Of a stretch of 64,000 bases of DNA, positions 12,558 through 22,611 are shown in pieces (the stretch's first letter is position 1; each line of letters opens with the position of its first letter). Origin of the DNA: Phragmites australis (taxonomy: Eukaryota; Streptophyta; Magnoliopsida; Poales; Poaceae); the NCBI RefSeq assembly GCF_958298935.1, contig NC_084923.1, positions 6,264,501 through 6,328,500 of the forward strand, given 5' to 3'. Under the pieces are notes generated by a model. That model was not told where the DNA came from. It worked only from the letters and a program-made list of their open reading frames with translations, and did not search any database. The position numbers were made by a program, and so were the translations under genes.

Positions 12558-13618
12558 AAACTAGCATCGAACAAGCTGCATCTTCTAGCAACAAATTTAT
12601 GCTGTTATCTTTCCATATACTCCTGTATTGCGAATGCATACCTCATAAAATGATCCCCCTTTTGATCTCTAAACACGTTACTTATCCTTCCTAGAAAGAC
12701 ACAGCAGGGGCTGCCGATGCAAAAGCAAGCTGCTGGAACATGTAGTGAAGTGGGGGGGGGGGGGGGTTGGTGGATGGGAGGAGTGGCGATGCGTGAGGCG
12801 ATTGAGCGATCCAGAGCGGGAGAGAAGGTGGATCTCTAGGACGACGCCTGCGAGTGGGCTGTTCTTGCCCGCTCCTAGGCAAGTTGTTTCCCGTCGACCC
12901 CCGCGCCGCCGGAGTTTTGGCCTCGTGCGCTGAAACAACACCAGCCGGTGGGATCCACTCTAGGGTTGTCCCATGAGAACTTCCCAAGTTTGCAGGAGGC
13001 TCAAGGTCTTCAAACGATATGGGATCGTCAGCAGCAATACGGGAACCAGACGCGACGACATAGGTCGGTTCATCCGCCTCAGTGTTACGGGTCGCAGGGA
13101 ACCGCCGGCCCCTCGACCTCGCCGGCTGCCGGCGGAGCATCTAGGAGTCGCATCCCCTCCTGCAGTTGCAGACCCTTCCCACGGGAGGTTCGTATCAGGT
13201 CATTTCACATGTTTTAGATCATTATATCTGTGATTCAGTGGCAGATTTGGCAGTCAATTTCGAGGTTTTTATGTTAGGAGGAGATTTGAGGGCGAAGCGA
13301 AATCTCATGGGATCTCCAGATGGTTGTGGAGGAGGTGAATGGAGGGTGCCATTGGACGGGCATGATCATGTTCCTCGAGAGCTTGCTCGTCGATGGCTGT
13401 GGGGGGCTCGTCAGAGCGGTTGACAACAGGTGGCCTATCGGTGACAACAGGGACATTGGTTGATGTTCGGGAAGATTTGAGAGTTCGGAACGATCTGGCC
13501 GATATGGTCCAAATGGGCCAACGCTCATCCTACCCTGCAGTCTAGCCCAAAAACATCAATACAGATCTAAAATGGAGGACCTCTTTACTCACTCCACCTA
13601 TCTGCTACGGCCAACCCG

Positions 13619-15740
13619 GTGGGTGTGGGTGCTAGCAGGAAGAGCTCTCAACCCAAATCTAGGGTTCCCAACAAGAGAAGGATAGGTCGAACGCTTTGGA
13701 GGGTGACCTCGAGTGGTGGTTTGTCGGCTGCTGATGCCCCCATTGCAGCATTCCTTTGTGGAGGCAGCCATGGATCAGGGTCGAAACTAGTGGAACGACA
13801 GAGATAGGGGGATAAACGATGTGTCGATGGGGAATACGGTAGATGGGGAAATCTCCTACACGATTGAGATGAGGGAAGGAGGTCTGAGGCGGAGCTTTGG
13901 AGCAGATGCTGCGCCAGAATGAAGACTGAAGGAAGGACGAAGAAGAGCGTGGTTGGAAGGAAGGTGGTTTTGGTGAATGGAGGCGAGATAGATCCCCCTA
14001 ACGCCCAGGTGCCACGAAGATGCAACCTCCCACAGTGCATCAGCCAACCCCAGTGCGTCATCATCCACAACCACCTCGTCTGTCGGTGGGAGGGAGAGGT
14101 AACCCTAATCCTAACACTCAGGGGGTTGTTTTCTAGGGATGGTAGATCTGGTGGGGAGCATGACAAGTGTTTCAGATGTTGGGAAGAAGGTCACATCCAA
14201 AGTGATTGTCCAAATTTACCAGTTTGCTACATTTGTCATGATAGAGGACACATGTCAATCGACTGTTTGAAGGTACAGGCCAAGAAACAAGGGATCATGA
14301 TGTATGGCTTTGGTCTACTGGGTTTGGGCTTCTATCATATTCAGGTAGAGGAGGGGGATGATAAGAAAATCAAGAATGAGTTTACTGGTGTTTTGACCAT
14401 TCAGGAGGGTGTTGCCAATGTGATGCTAATAATAGCAGAAATGAAGAAATTTGATGAAAAGTGGGAGGGAGGGTCAAACAGGAAAACCGTGATACTTTCC
14501 AATTGGTCTTCCCTTCCAAAGCTACCTAGACACACTTCTGCAAAATGAAAAGCTTTGACTTCAACACAGCTTATATTAAAGCAAAAATCGTAGCATCTAA
14601 TCTGCCTGTGGGGGCTTCGGCGAAAATTCTTTCTACTTGGATAAAAGTTCTTGGTGTGCCAGAGGAATATAGAGAGGAGGGGGTTTTAAAACACATATGT
14701 TCCTTACTGGGAAAACCTATGGAGGTGGACACATGCTTTAAAAAGGAGGGGGCCAAATAGGGTTCAAATCAAGTGTAGAGACTTAGCCAGGGTCAATTGC
14801 ATCATTGAGTTCTTTTTCAATGATTTTGGCCGTAAAATCAAGTTTGAGGGGGGAGGAACTGCAGAAGAAGCTCTCAGTTTGGGGAGGCAGTTCACCGGAC
14901 CACAAAGAGGACTTGGGAGATGAGGATGAAAGTGAATCTTCGAGAGATTTCAAGAAGGATGAGAGTCAGAAAGCCTTCTGAATGTTTTCTACAAGCTCTT
15001 TACCAATTTGCCTTCTGAATGTTTTCTACAAGCTTTTTACCAAGCTTCTTGCCATTAGGCTGGAGGAGCTGGGAGACATGATAATTAGTAAGACTCAGAC
15101 GACCCTCATTAAAGGAAGATATATTCTTGAAGGGCACTTATACTTCATGAAGTTCTTCATGAACTTAGAGTGAATAAGATGGAGGAAATCATAATAAAGC
15201 TAGACTTTAAAAAAGCCTATGATAGGATTCATTGAGAGTTCATGAAGGAGGTTCTTCAGAAGAAAAAAAACTTCCATGACAATGGGTCAACTGGGTGATG
15301 CAATCAGTGGAGGGTGAGAAAGTTTGCGTTAAGGTAAACAATGAATAGGGGGGGAGGGGTCTTTAGGACCTATAAAGGCCTTAGATAGGGGGCCCTACTT
15401 TCTCCCTTATTGTTCAATTTGGTGGTGGATACTCTGCCAGCTATGATAGATTCTGCTAAGCAAAATGGGAGGATCAAGGGCTTGGTCCCTCACCTGGTGG
15501 AGGGAGGGATTTCTCACTTGCAATATGCTGATGACACAGTATTGCTGGTTGAGAATTCTGATCAGAATATTATCAACTTGAAATTCATCTTATAGTGCTT
15601 TGAAAGCATGTGTGGGATGAAAATCAATTACCATAAAAGTGAGGTGTTTGTAATGGGAGCAGATGAACAGACTCAAAGAGCAATTGCTGCAAAATTGAAC
15701 TGCAAGCTAGGGAGGTTTCCAATAACATACCTGGGTTGGA
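13619..15740 (+). mobile_element. Decayed L1-like LINE with ORF1 and reverse-transcriptase remnants
   Basis: An ORF1-like frame (13919-14548) carries two zinc knuckles, CFRCWEEGHIQSDC and CYICHDRGHMSIDC. A frame at 14545-14760 resembles the DUF4283-type region of plant L1 ORF1 (W-I-K-V-L-G-V-P). Reverse-transcriptase remnants follow: a segment before 15173 with KTQTTLIKGRYILEG, a segment near 15195-15240 resembling L-D-F-K-K-A-Y-D-R, and LQYADDTVLLVEN at 15517-15555 with the catalytic Y-A-D-D. The normal apurinic-type endonuclease domain between ORF1 and the reverse transcriptase is missing. A near-perfect 37-bp direct repeat (about 14968-15041) marks the join. Stops and frame changes break it. 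It ends abruptly at a Y-L-G-like codon run near 15740, where a SULTR fragment begins. Confidence 0.75.
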
Positions 15741-15741
15741 T

Positions 15742-15992
15742 CGATAGCTAGGTCAACTATTTTCTGAACCATTGATGAAAGCAAGAGTGACACGATGGCA
15801 ACCGATCCAATGGCTATCTCCCTAGAAGTCCCCATTACAGCATATACAAGAGGTGGCACATCACTTGTATCTTACCACGAAAATAGAAATATTTATTCAG
15901 AAGAACATCAAAAGAAAGAAAAGAGAGCTATGATTTCACTTACAAAGACCATACTGAGGATCCAGTTTAGCCAGATTTGCATATCCAATGGT
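15742..15992 (-). pseudogene. SULTR gene fragment: exon 2, intron, part of exon 3
   Basis: Minus-strand 15992-15944 encodes [16 protein letters not shown] and is 49 nt, the same length as exon 2 of the intact SULTR2 gene at 26638-26590. After a short intron with GT-AG borders, about 15870-15742 encodes [20 protein letters not shown] and on to SSMVQKIVD in frame without stops. This matches the start of exon 3. Because the intron is kept, the copy arose from DNA and not from spliced mRNA. It is cut off directly against the end of the LINE remnant, and no further SULTR exon is found beside it. Confidence 0.85.
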
Positions 15993-16084
15993 CTAGAAAT
16001 ATAAGTCCAATAAAGCAAGCCAAAATCTTTGAACATTTACAATATACACATGTGTAGTAAAAATCTTACTTATCGTTTAGAAAA

Positions 16085-19000
16085 TGCTACCTTGGACGAC
16101 GATGGAACTGTTAGGTCTCTCTGGCGTCTCCACAGGCGACACCACGAACACCTCCCAAGATCCATAAATCCACCCTAGATCCATCGATTTCTCGCCATCC
16201 TCTCCACGGATCTACAATCACGAGCCTTCCTCCACACCTCTCCCACCAGATTTCACCCTTTTCCCCGAGTTCTTCATCCTAGCAAAGGAGTTTTCGGCTA
16301 GTAAGCAACTGGACTTGTGAGCGACACCTCCAGATGGTCTTCATCATTCCTCTCAGGAGCCCATGGAGGACAGGGCCACCATCTATAGCCTAGAGGCGGA
16401 GCAGCGCATCCAATCTAAGGGCGTAAGAGGGCATTGATAGCAATCCCCTCCCCAAATTCTCTCAGAAATGTGTAGAGAGCCAACTCGCCAACGAGTCAAG
16501 ACCTCATAAATGAGGCATTTCTTCAGGAGAATCGATGACATCCCTCATCAATGATGCCCTTAGTTCACCTCCTAGCAACAATGCATCCTCTCCAGGAGTA
16601 TCCACATCATCCTTCTCTAGATCCGCTGCCTCAGTGTGTCGTCGCTGCTTCTGCTAACCTGTTCGATCAGGTTCCAGAGTTTCCGCAGGCGGTAGTGGCC
16701 GTCTCACTCTCTGGAGGGGCTCTGGGTGGTCAGAAGCTTCTCTCGCCTTGGATCCTCTTGCGCAAGACCTCCTATGGCAGTTTGGCCGTCACATCGGTCC
16801 ACAGTTCTGTCTGATCTGCAGTTGTTGGAGCTTGGCGGTTGGTCGTGCTGGAATCTTGCCATAGAGGTACAAGGTCCATTGCAGGGCCCTGTGAAGCACA
16901 TGCATCCTCTGCTACCCATTTCCGTCAATCAAATGAGCGGGAGACTCAGGCGCTTAGGTGCCCACCATGCGAGCTACACTCCTGTGCGGTGGCTCTGTGG
17001 GTGGCTGCTTCTACCAAGCTCAGGGCTCGTGATGATCGTGGGGAGTTTTTTAGTGATGAAGGCTTGCGAACGGTGAAAGGCAAGTATTGGTGGAGGAAGG
17101 AACTTTAGTCAAGAACCGTTGTTGTTTCCCAACTGCCCGCTAGCTCCCAGCTGAAGAAGGAGAGCTACAAAAGGAAGATGCAAGGTAAATGTTTCAACCG
17201 TCTAGCCAAAGATCACAAGGTGGCGGCCTACAGAGATCCCACACGTTGTTGGAGGTGCTGGAGATTAGATCATAGAGCATTCCAGTGCACTGGTTCCTCA
17301 AGAGTCTACCAAGCTCCACCATCTCAGAAACTGCACACCTGCTCTCTATCAACCAGCATCATCTCTACTTCTGCAAATTGGCCATACCTTCAGGCTCTTT
17401 TAAACAACATGCGGCAGCCTAGTGTCTGAATAGAAGATTCAAGCAAGATCCCAGCTGAGAGCATGAAGATACAGGGAGACCATTCAGTCGAGAGCTCGAA
17501 GATCCGAGGAGACACTTCAGCTGAGAGCTTGAAGATCATGGGTGACCCTTATGCTGAGAGCACGAAGTTGATGATGCTGCTTGGCAGAAACCAAACACCT
17601 AGGCTGTCTGACCAACGTTTTGGTGGACAACCGGAGGCATGCCGGGGTTGGGATTGTGACCATGAAGGCAAGGTTGATGACAGGAGGTGGACACGTTGGT
17701 GCAGAAGCACTTCACTCTGGACGCGTGATACCCACCATATCTCAAGGCTCATTGCACCACAAAGAGAGGAGCGAGGGAGGTCACTGCTTCGGGACCTCGG
17801 AAGGCGTTGACCTTGTCATGGCTTGTCCTCGTATAATAGCCCGCCATAGCACAGGTGGGTTCACACCCATGCGCCACAATCATCTATTAGCGGCGGACTT
17901 TTGGGGGTGGATAGTCAGCGGTCCCCCCCGCGTTGCCGCCTAAGCCAATGAAGATTCTCACAAGGCTAGCTGGAAAAAGATGCAGAGGGAGGAAATCCAC
18001 CTGGTAAAAGAAGAAGTGATGTAGCCTGTCACTGAGGAGCTGAGGGGGTAGCTGCTGCATGGACCATCCATGAAGAGCAACGTTGAGGGTACACCTCCAT
18101 CGACCAGCATTCAGTGCAATGAAACTGATGCACAAAGTCTTAGATTGTATTTTTTAGCATTTATCCAAACCCGTTACACCCCCTCTGCTGGGTGAGCGAC
18201 CACCTTCACAGCCATTTCCAGACTTTGTCTCTGAGCCAAACGACCCTAAAGCATCACACTGCAGTAGTCAATGCGATAGTCCTTCACCGGTGACAAATCC
18301 TTCATGTGCAGCTGTCTATCAGGCACAACAAGCTCTGATGAGCTCACACTAGGTGTGTTTTGCCTCTCTAGTGGCTATGGTGGGCAGGCCCAGTAGAAGC
18401 AAGAAGCCTGAGCCTGGCCAAGTAGCCAACACGATGAATAAGCTCTACGACAGCAGTGCTGATGTCTAATTCAAAGAACAGCCTAGCGAAAATTTCTTTT
18501 CTTTGTTGTACCAGTGCGCTGACCCCATGCAGCTTGAAGCTACATCCACATCCTCCCTTGCTTGCCAGGAGATGGCTTATTTGCCTATCCTGGGGAGCCC
18601 ATCGGCCTCACCGGTGTATGTTTCCACGCAATTAGTGCGCAGGTGGATCTTGCAGGTGCAACCTGAGTCAAGTAGCCCGGTCGGGCACCAACTGATTGAG
18701 TCAGGGGAGGCAGACGAAGAGATCCACAATGTTGATATAAGCGTCAAACTCACAACTCCCATCCATGCTACCAGTCAACCAGATGTGGCTGTTGCAGTCG
18801 AGCAGGCCCCCACGCCTATCCCTGCCGCCCTAGACCTGCTGATGCTACAAATTCAAGTCATTATCAGCCCAGGTGCTGCTCTGTGGTTTATACACGATGT
18901 ATACGCAATCCCCAAGAGGCTCATGTTGATGTGGCAGGTCCAGCCACCCTGGATCAGGCCTAAGCCGATTTCCTCGCTAGGCTTTCGGTGAAGACTACAG

Positions 19001-19260
19001 GACTCCTCCTGAAGCACACGATTCGTAAACCTCATCCATGCGCACTGTTGCCTGGGACTACTTTGAGACATAGTGTGCGCCTCGCTGCTAAGCAGTCGAA
19101 CCCTCCACGGGTGAATCCTTGGTGATTGGACAGCTCGAGCTGATTTCGGAGAATGAGTAGATCGATCATCATGTTTTGGAGGCCTATGAAAATATTTTTC
19201 AAGCACCGCTCTTGGACCCAGGAGGTCCGGAGGGAGCAAAAAGAAAGAGCTAGACCACAC
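16085..19260 (+). mobile_element. Decayed L1-like LINE ORF1 region
   Basis: A C-rich leader (16130-16300) precedes broken plus-strand frames. Near 17187-17285 is a zinc-knuckle region (GKCFNRLAKDHKVAAYRDP then CWRCWRLDHRAFQC) typical of ORF1 proteins of grass L1-like LINEs. Further on, a proline-rich stretch leads to a basic segment (LKHTIRKPHPC and S-V-R-L-A-A-K-Q near 19000-19095) and an acidic tail (about 19130-19250), also typical of these ORF1 C-termini. At least five frame changes or stops break it. No reverse transcriptase follows. Confidence 0.6.
17457..17576 (+). repeat. 33-bp coding tandem repeat in the LINE ORF1 remnant
   Basis: Four imperfect 33-bp units encode an 11-residue repeat of the form E-S-x-K-I-x-G-D-x-x-A. 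The units start at 17457, 17490, 17523 and 17556; the last is partial. The reading frame is preserved across them, suggesting they arose while the element was still coding. Confidence 0.8.
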
Positions 19261-19261
19261 T

Positions 19262-20280
19262 ATTGACCCAGGTGTATACAGACAAACTAATAGGACTATT
19301 TATTCTATTTAAACGAAGAAGGACATTATTTCTAAAGTAGGAAGTTCACGACTGAAAAGAGGCACAACCTGTGAAAGATTTTCATATTCCTTTACCTCCG
19401 GATCTCCCACGCCATAATCATAAAGACCTCCATAAAGAAAGGATATTGATAAGTGTTCTTAGCTTCTTGAATCATACTGAAAAATGTCTCGCGTGGTTCC
19501 AAGCGATGTTAATGGAAAACCAGCATCTAGCAGCAAAGGGCATAGAAAGAACAGATGGTAGTTGGTTTATTCCACACATCTAGGTTGCAGAGGAGAGGAC
19601 ACAGTTGTAATCATCACATTCAATGTATAAGTTTTTTCTTCTCAACAGATTTCTGGAGTTGAGCATGTCTCTGAATAGAAGCCATACAAAGGCCTTGAGT
19701 TTTTTTTGACACATCTGGATTTACAAATCCAGTTGAAGGGTACTGGAGGGGAGATGGCCTTGAAGGTGAAGGCATAGAACTTTTTGGAGTAGTTGCTTCA
19801 CCCCCAACAGCAGCTCCAGACGTCACTTTGATTGAGATGTGAGCTTGGAACCTTGGAACTTTCACATTAGCCTTGAGAAAAGTAACATGCAGGAATGCGT
19901 GAACATTTTGCTAGTGCAGTATTTGCTTATAATGGACCACGCTGGAGGTGCTAGTGGCCACATTATTCATGGAGGTCAAAGGTTGGAACTATTGATCGTG
20001 GGTATGAGATATCATGCCAGGCTTCAGCAAAGGAGCAGCAGGCAACACTTATAAAAGGGTTCCAGTTGTCAGGAGAGTTTTATAACACACATAGATAAAA
20101 ATTGCAAGAGAAAAACAAAGAATAGCGCTTACAAATGTCTGTTCAAAGGATTATAAGAAAAGCACTTTGTATGCCTCCTTCAATCGCTTGCCATAATCTG
20201 AATTACCTGTCAAGAAGATGGCATGTGCTCTTTGCCAACCATGGAGACAGAAGGATAATTGCATGCTAAGATTATTGATC
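19262..20280. other. Stretch without a recognisable gene
   Basis: Short frames at 19371-19583 (plus), 19620-19865 (minus) and 19839-20054 (plus) match no family I know. Their sizes are those expected by chance. Confidence 0.4.
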
Positions 20281-20991
20281 TAATATTGAGAAATTTTACG
20301 ATGGTCTAAAATTAATATGAGCCATCTATTTTTAAGTTTAACGATCTAGAATAGTCAGGATACTACTCATTTCTCACCGATAGTATAGGTAGTATATATG
20401 AGTAGTATGGTAGTATTAGGGTTATTTTGGGAGAAAAATACGTGATATTAAAGTAATTAACTGCAGTTATATATCTCTAAATAGAGTAATATTTCATTGC
20501 TATTTTAACATTCTAATCTGTATTCGGCATGAGAGTTCATTTGTTACCCATCGGCTAAGGTTAGCGATCCGACGTTTACGGTGTCGATCGAAGATGGCAC
20601 GGGTCGATCAGCGCCTGGTGTGTTTTCGTGGTGAAGTGGAAGTGGCGGAGAGCAAGCAAATCACCTCTGATTTTAGGCCTAAGGAGTAGTACCCTGATCT
20701 TGCTCCTGATGTGTTGTGCTTGTCGCGCTTGTGTGCACCATGGTATATGTATATGGAATGCCTGGTTGTGGTTGCCGATGAGGATGAATGCGATCGGGCT
20801 ATATTTATGCTATTTGTTGGATATACACATCACCGTTCAGTAGTTCTAAGATCTTTCTATTAGCAAAAGTATGGTGAATAATTTTAAAATTACTATAATT
20901 ATTAAAATATCCAATTACGTGGATCGTCAGATCAGATTTATACTACCTTCTACTTTAGATAGTATGGACCACCATAAAAGGGCTCATAATA
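20281..20991. mobile_element. MITE candidate with TAATATT flanks
   Basis: The left end (20288 on, GAGAAATTTTACGATGGTC) and the reverse complement of the right end (to about 20984, GAGCCCTTTTATGGTGGTC) share 14 of 19 bases. TAATATT occurs directly outside both ends. The element is about 697 bp and carries no transposase. The centre (20540-20840) is less AT-rich than the ends. A 7-8 bp flanking repeat suggests hAT, but the AT-rich setting makes the repeat less telling. Confidence 0.5.
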
Positions 20992-21916
20992 TTTTCAATA
21001 TAAATGATTGAAAGAAACGGAGTACATGTTAGAACTTATGAGAATATGTTGAGAACCATTTTAACGCACAGCTGATTCCCATTTGACTCTAACTTCAACC
21101 ACCAATATCTTTCAGCAAACAAATTAGGAAAAATTTACTGTAACCAAAGGATGATGAGAGAAATTCTGTTATAGTACACATGACAAGAGGCCTATCTTGG
21201 ATCACGCCTCTAATCCTGTTGGTGCTATGTGTACCGCATGCACGATAGAAATGCTGAATCGGCGGTTGTCAGACTTTGATTACACCAGTCCTACGACTCC
21301 TACCCAGCCAATAGACCACATGGCTTTCCTTTAAGCAAGATTCGAATGCGACGATCCTAACATGTGGTGGAACTTGCAAGTGCCATGACAATCATCAGCA
21401 AAATAAATAGTTCAACCTTTGTTTTGATTCTACTAATGAATAAAAAGCAACTCTTCTGCTTTTTCGCCAAAAAAAAAGTTGACCTTACCAATCAAACATG
21501 TGAGAGAAACAAATATAGCTAGCCAACAATGGTGAGTGGTGACCATATCGTTTGCCTTTTTTCCTCTACTGTTTTTCAGATGGGCCAGAAGGAGCAATAT
21601 TGCATCCCAATTCTAAACTAGATCTGGATGTATAGCAAGCTACTGCAGAAATAAATCATAATACTCAAAATAGCTCATGGGACGTGTTGGGAAGGAAATC
21701 AGACAACTTGGAAGTGGCTGTCCACTTAATATGAATGAAAATTACCAAGATCGATATGTGCCTTTCAAATGATAGGTGTTAAGAGTCAACTCCATCACCG
21801 GAAGAGATAAGCATGCACACACTGGATGCTTACGTTTAGGCCTAGAGATGGAACTGAGCTTTTCTTTTCTATCCGCTCGTCTCTCGGGACCTCAGAACTG
21901 GCAGATGATGTGATGC

Positions 21917-22279
21917 TGTTGGGAAAACGCTCTAGCCATGAGATATTTAGACGATGTGCAATGGCATCATTTTTACGATTATAGTATCCCAGCTACCACC
22001 TCATATGTAAAAGGGTGAAAGACCTTAAATACTCTCGTATGCACATTGTTATAACATAATATTTTAGGAGCAGACTGATAATTTTCTCTGCCATTTTCTC
22101 TATAAAATAGCCCCACAGGGGTAGGCAAGGGGACCCTAGATTTTTTTTTCCATTACACAGACTATGTTTCTCTCTTTCTCTCCCTTTTTTCGGCTCACAA
22201 TTTATCCCTAAGCTTGAGCCTCCTCACTGGAAAAGACTCTCGCTGTATGCTGTTTGGGGTATGTTTTCGTGCACCAACA
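21917..22279 (+). mobile_element. Solo LTR, same family as the LTR at 58931-59292
   Basis: It begins TGTTGGGAAAACGC and ends GCACCAACA, giving the TG...CA borders of an LTR. It aligns over its full 363 bp with 58931-59292: both share GAGATATTTAGA near the start, a TATA box (TATAAAATAG near 22101), a run of CTCTCT, and the CGGCTCACA and AAGCTTGAGCCTCCTC blocks. No internal region follows and no clear 5-bp target duplication remains. Confidence 0.72.
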
Positions 22280-22611
22280 ATAGCCGTTATGCTTACAGTG
22301 GTTTCTTGTTCTTAACTTCCTGTAGTCCTTATTAGGAGATACAGAGCTATTTTCAGGGTCAAGATTCCAACTTTGGTGAGAAAGAAACCATAGTCAAAGA
22401 GACAAAGATACCATAACACCAAACATGGATCTTTGTAGCCCAAACATTGTCCTTTGGACGACAGGATTTTTCCCACACAACTACAGTAAACTAATCATAG
22501 GAAGTATCCTGCTCATCATGTGGGAGCTGTAAGCTTTTGACGTGTCACCTTCATAGGATGCAAAGCCGCATCACGTATGGGATTATTCCTACTAATTAAT
22601 ACACGCTCAAC

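Larger units (their letters stand above)
9564..13140 (-). pseudogene. TSR3: TSR3 homologue (18S rRNA aminocarboxypropyltransferase) with two frame lesions
   Basis: TSR3 transfers an aminocarboxypropyl group to a hypermodified pseudouridine in 18S rRNA late in small-subunit assembly. Minus-strand exons with matching phases are 12335-12292, 11796-11747, 11666-11602, 11386-11346, 11187-11051, 10678-10588, 10467-10396, 9905-9799 and 9683-9634. A first exon from ATG 13140 to about 12959 is likely but its donor is weak. Family landmarks are clear: [94 protein letters not shown], and SEIINVQNSWLSSN. Exon 11666-11602 is 65 nt where 66 would keep the frame, and reads into TGA at the F-G-F segment. In the last exon the acidic frame stops at 9634 while a +1 frame carries DLPPLEEN to a TAA at 9564. 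The usual C-S-W-A-R is Y-S-W-A-P. Splice sites look sound, so decay is recent or the sequence is in error. Confidence 0.82.
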
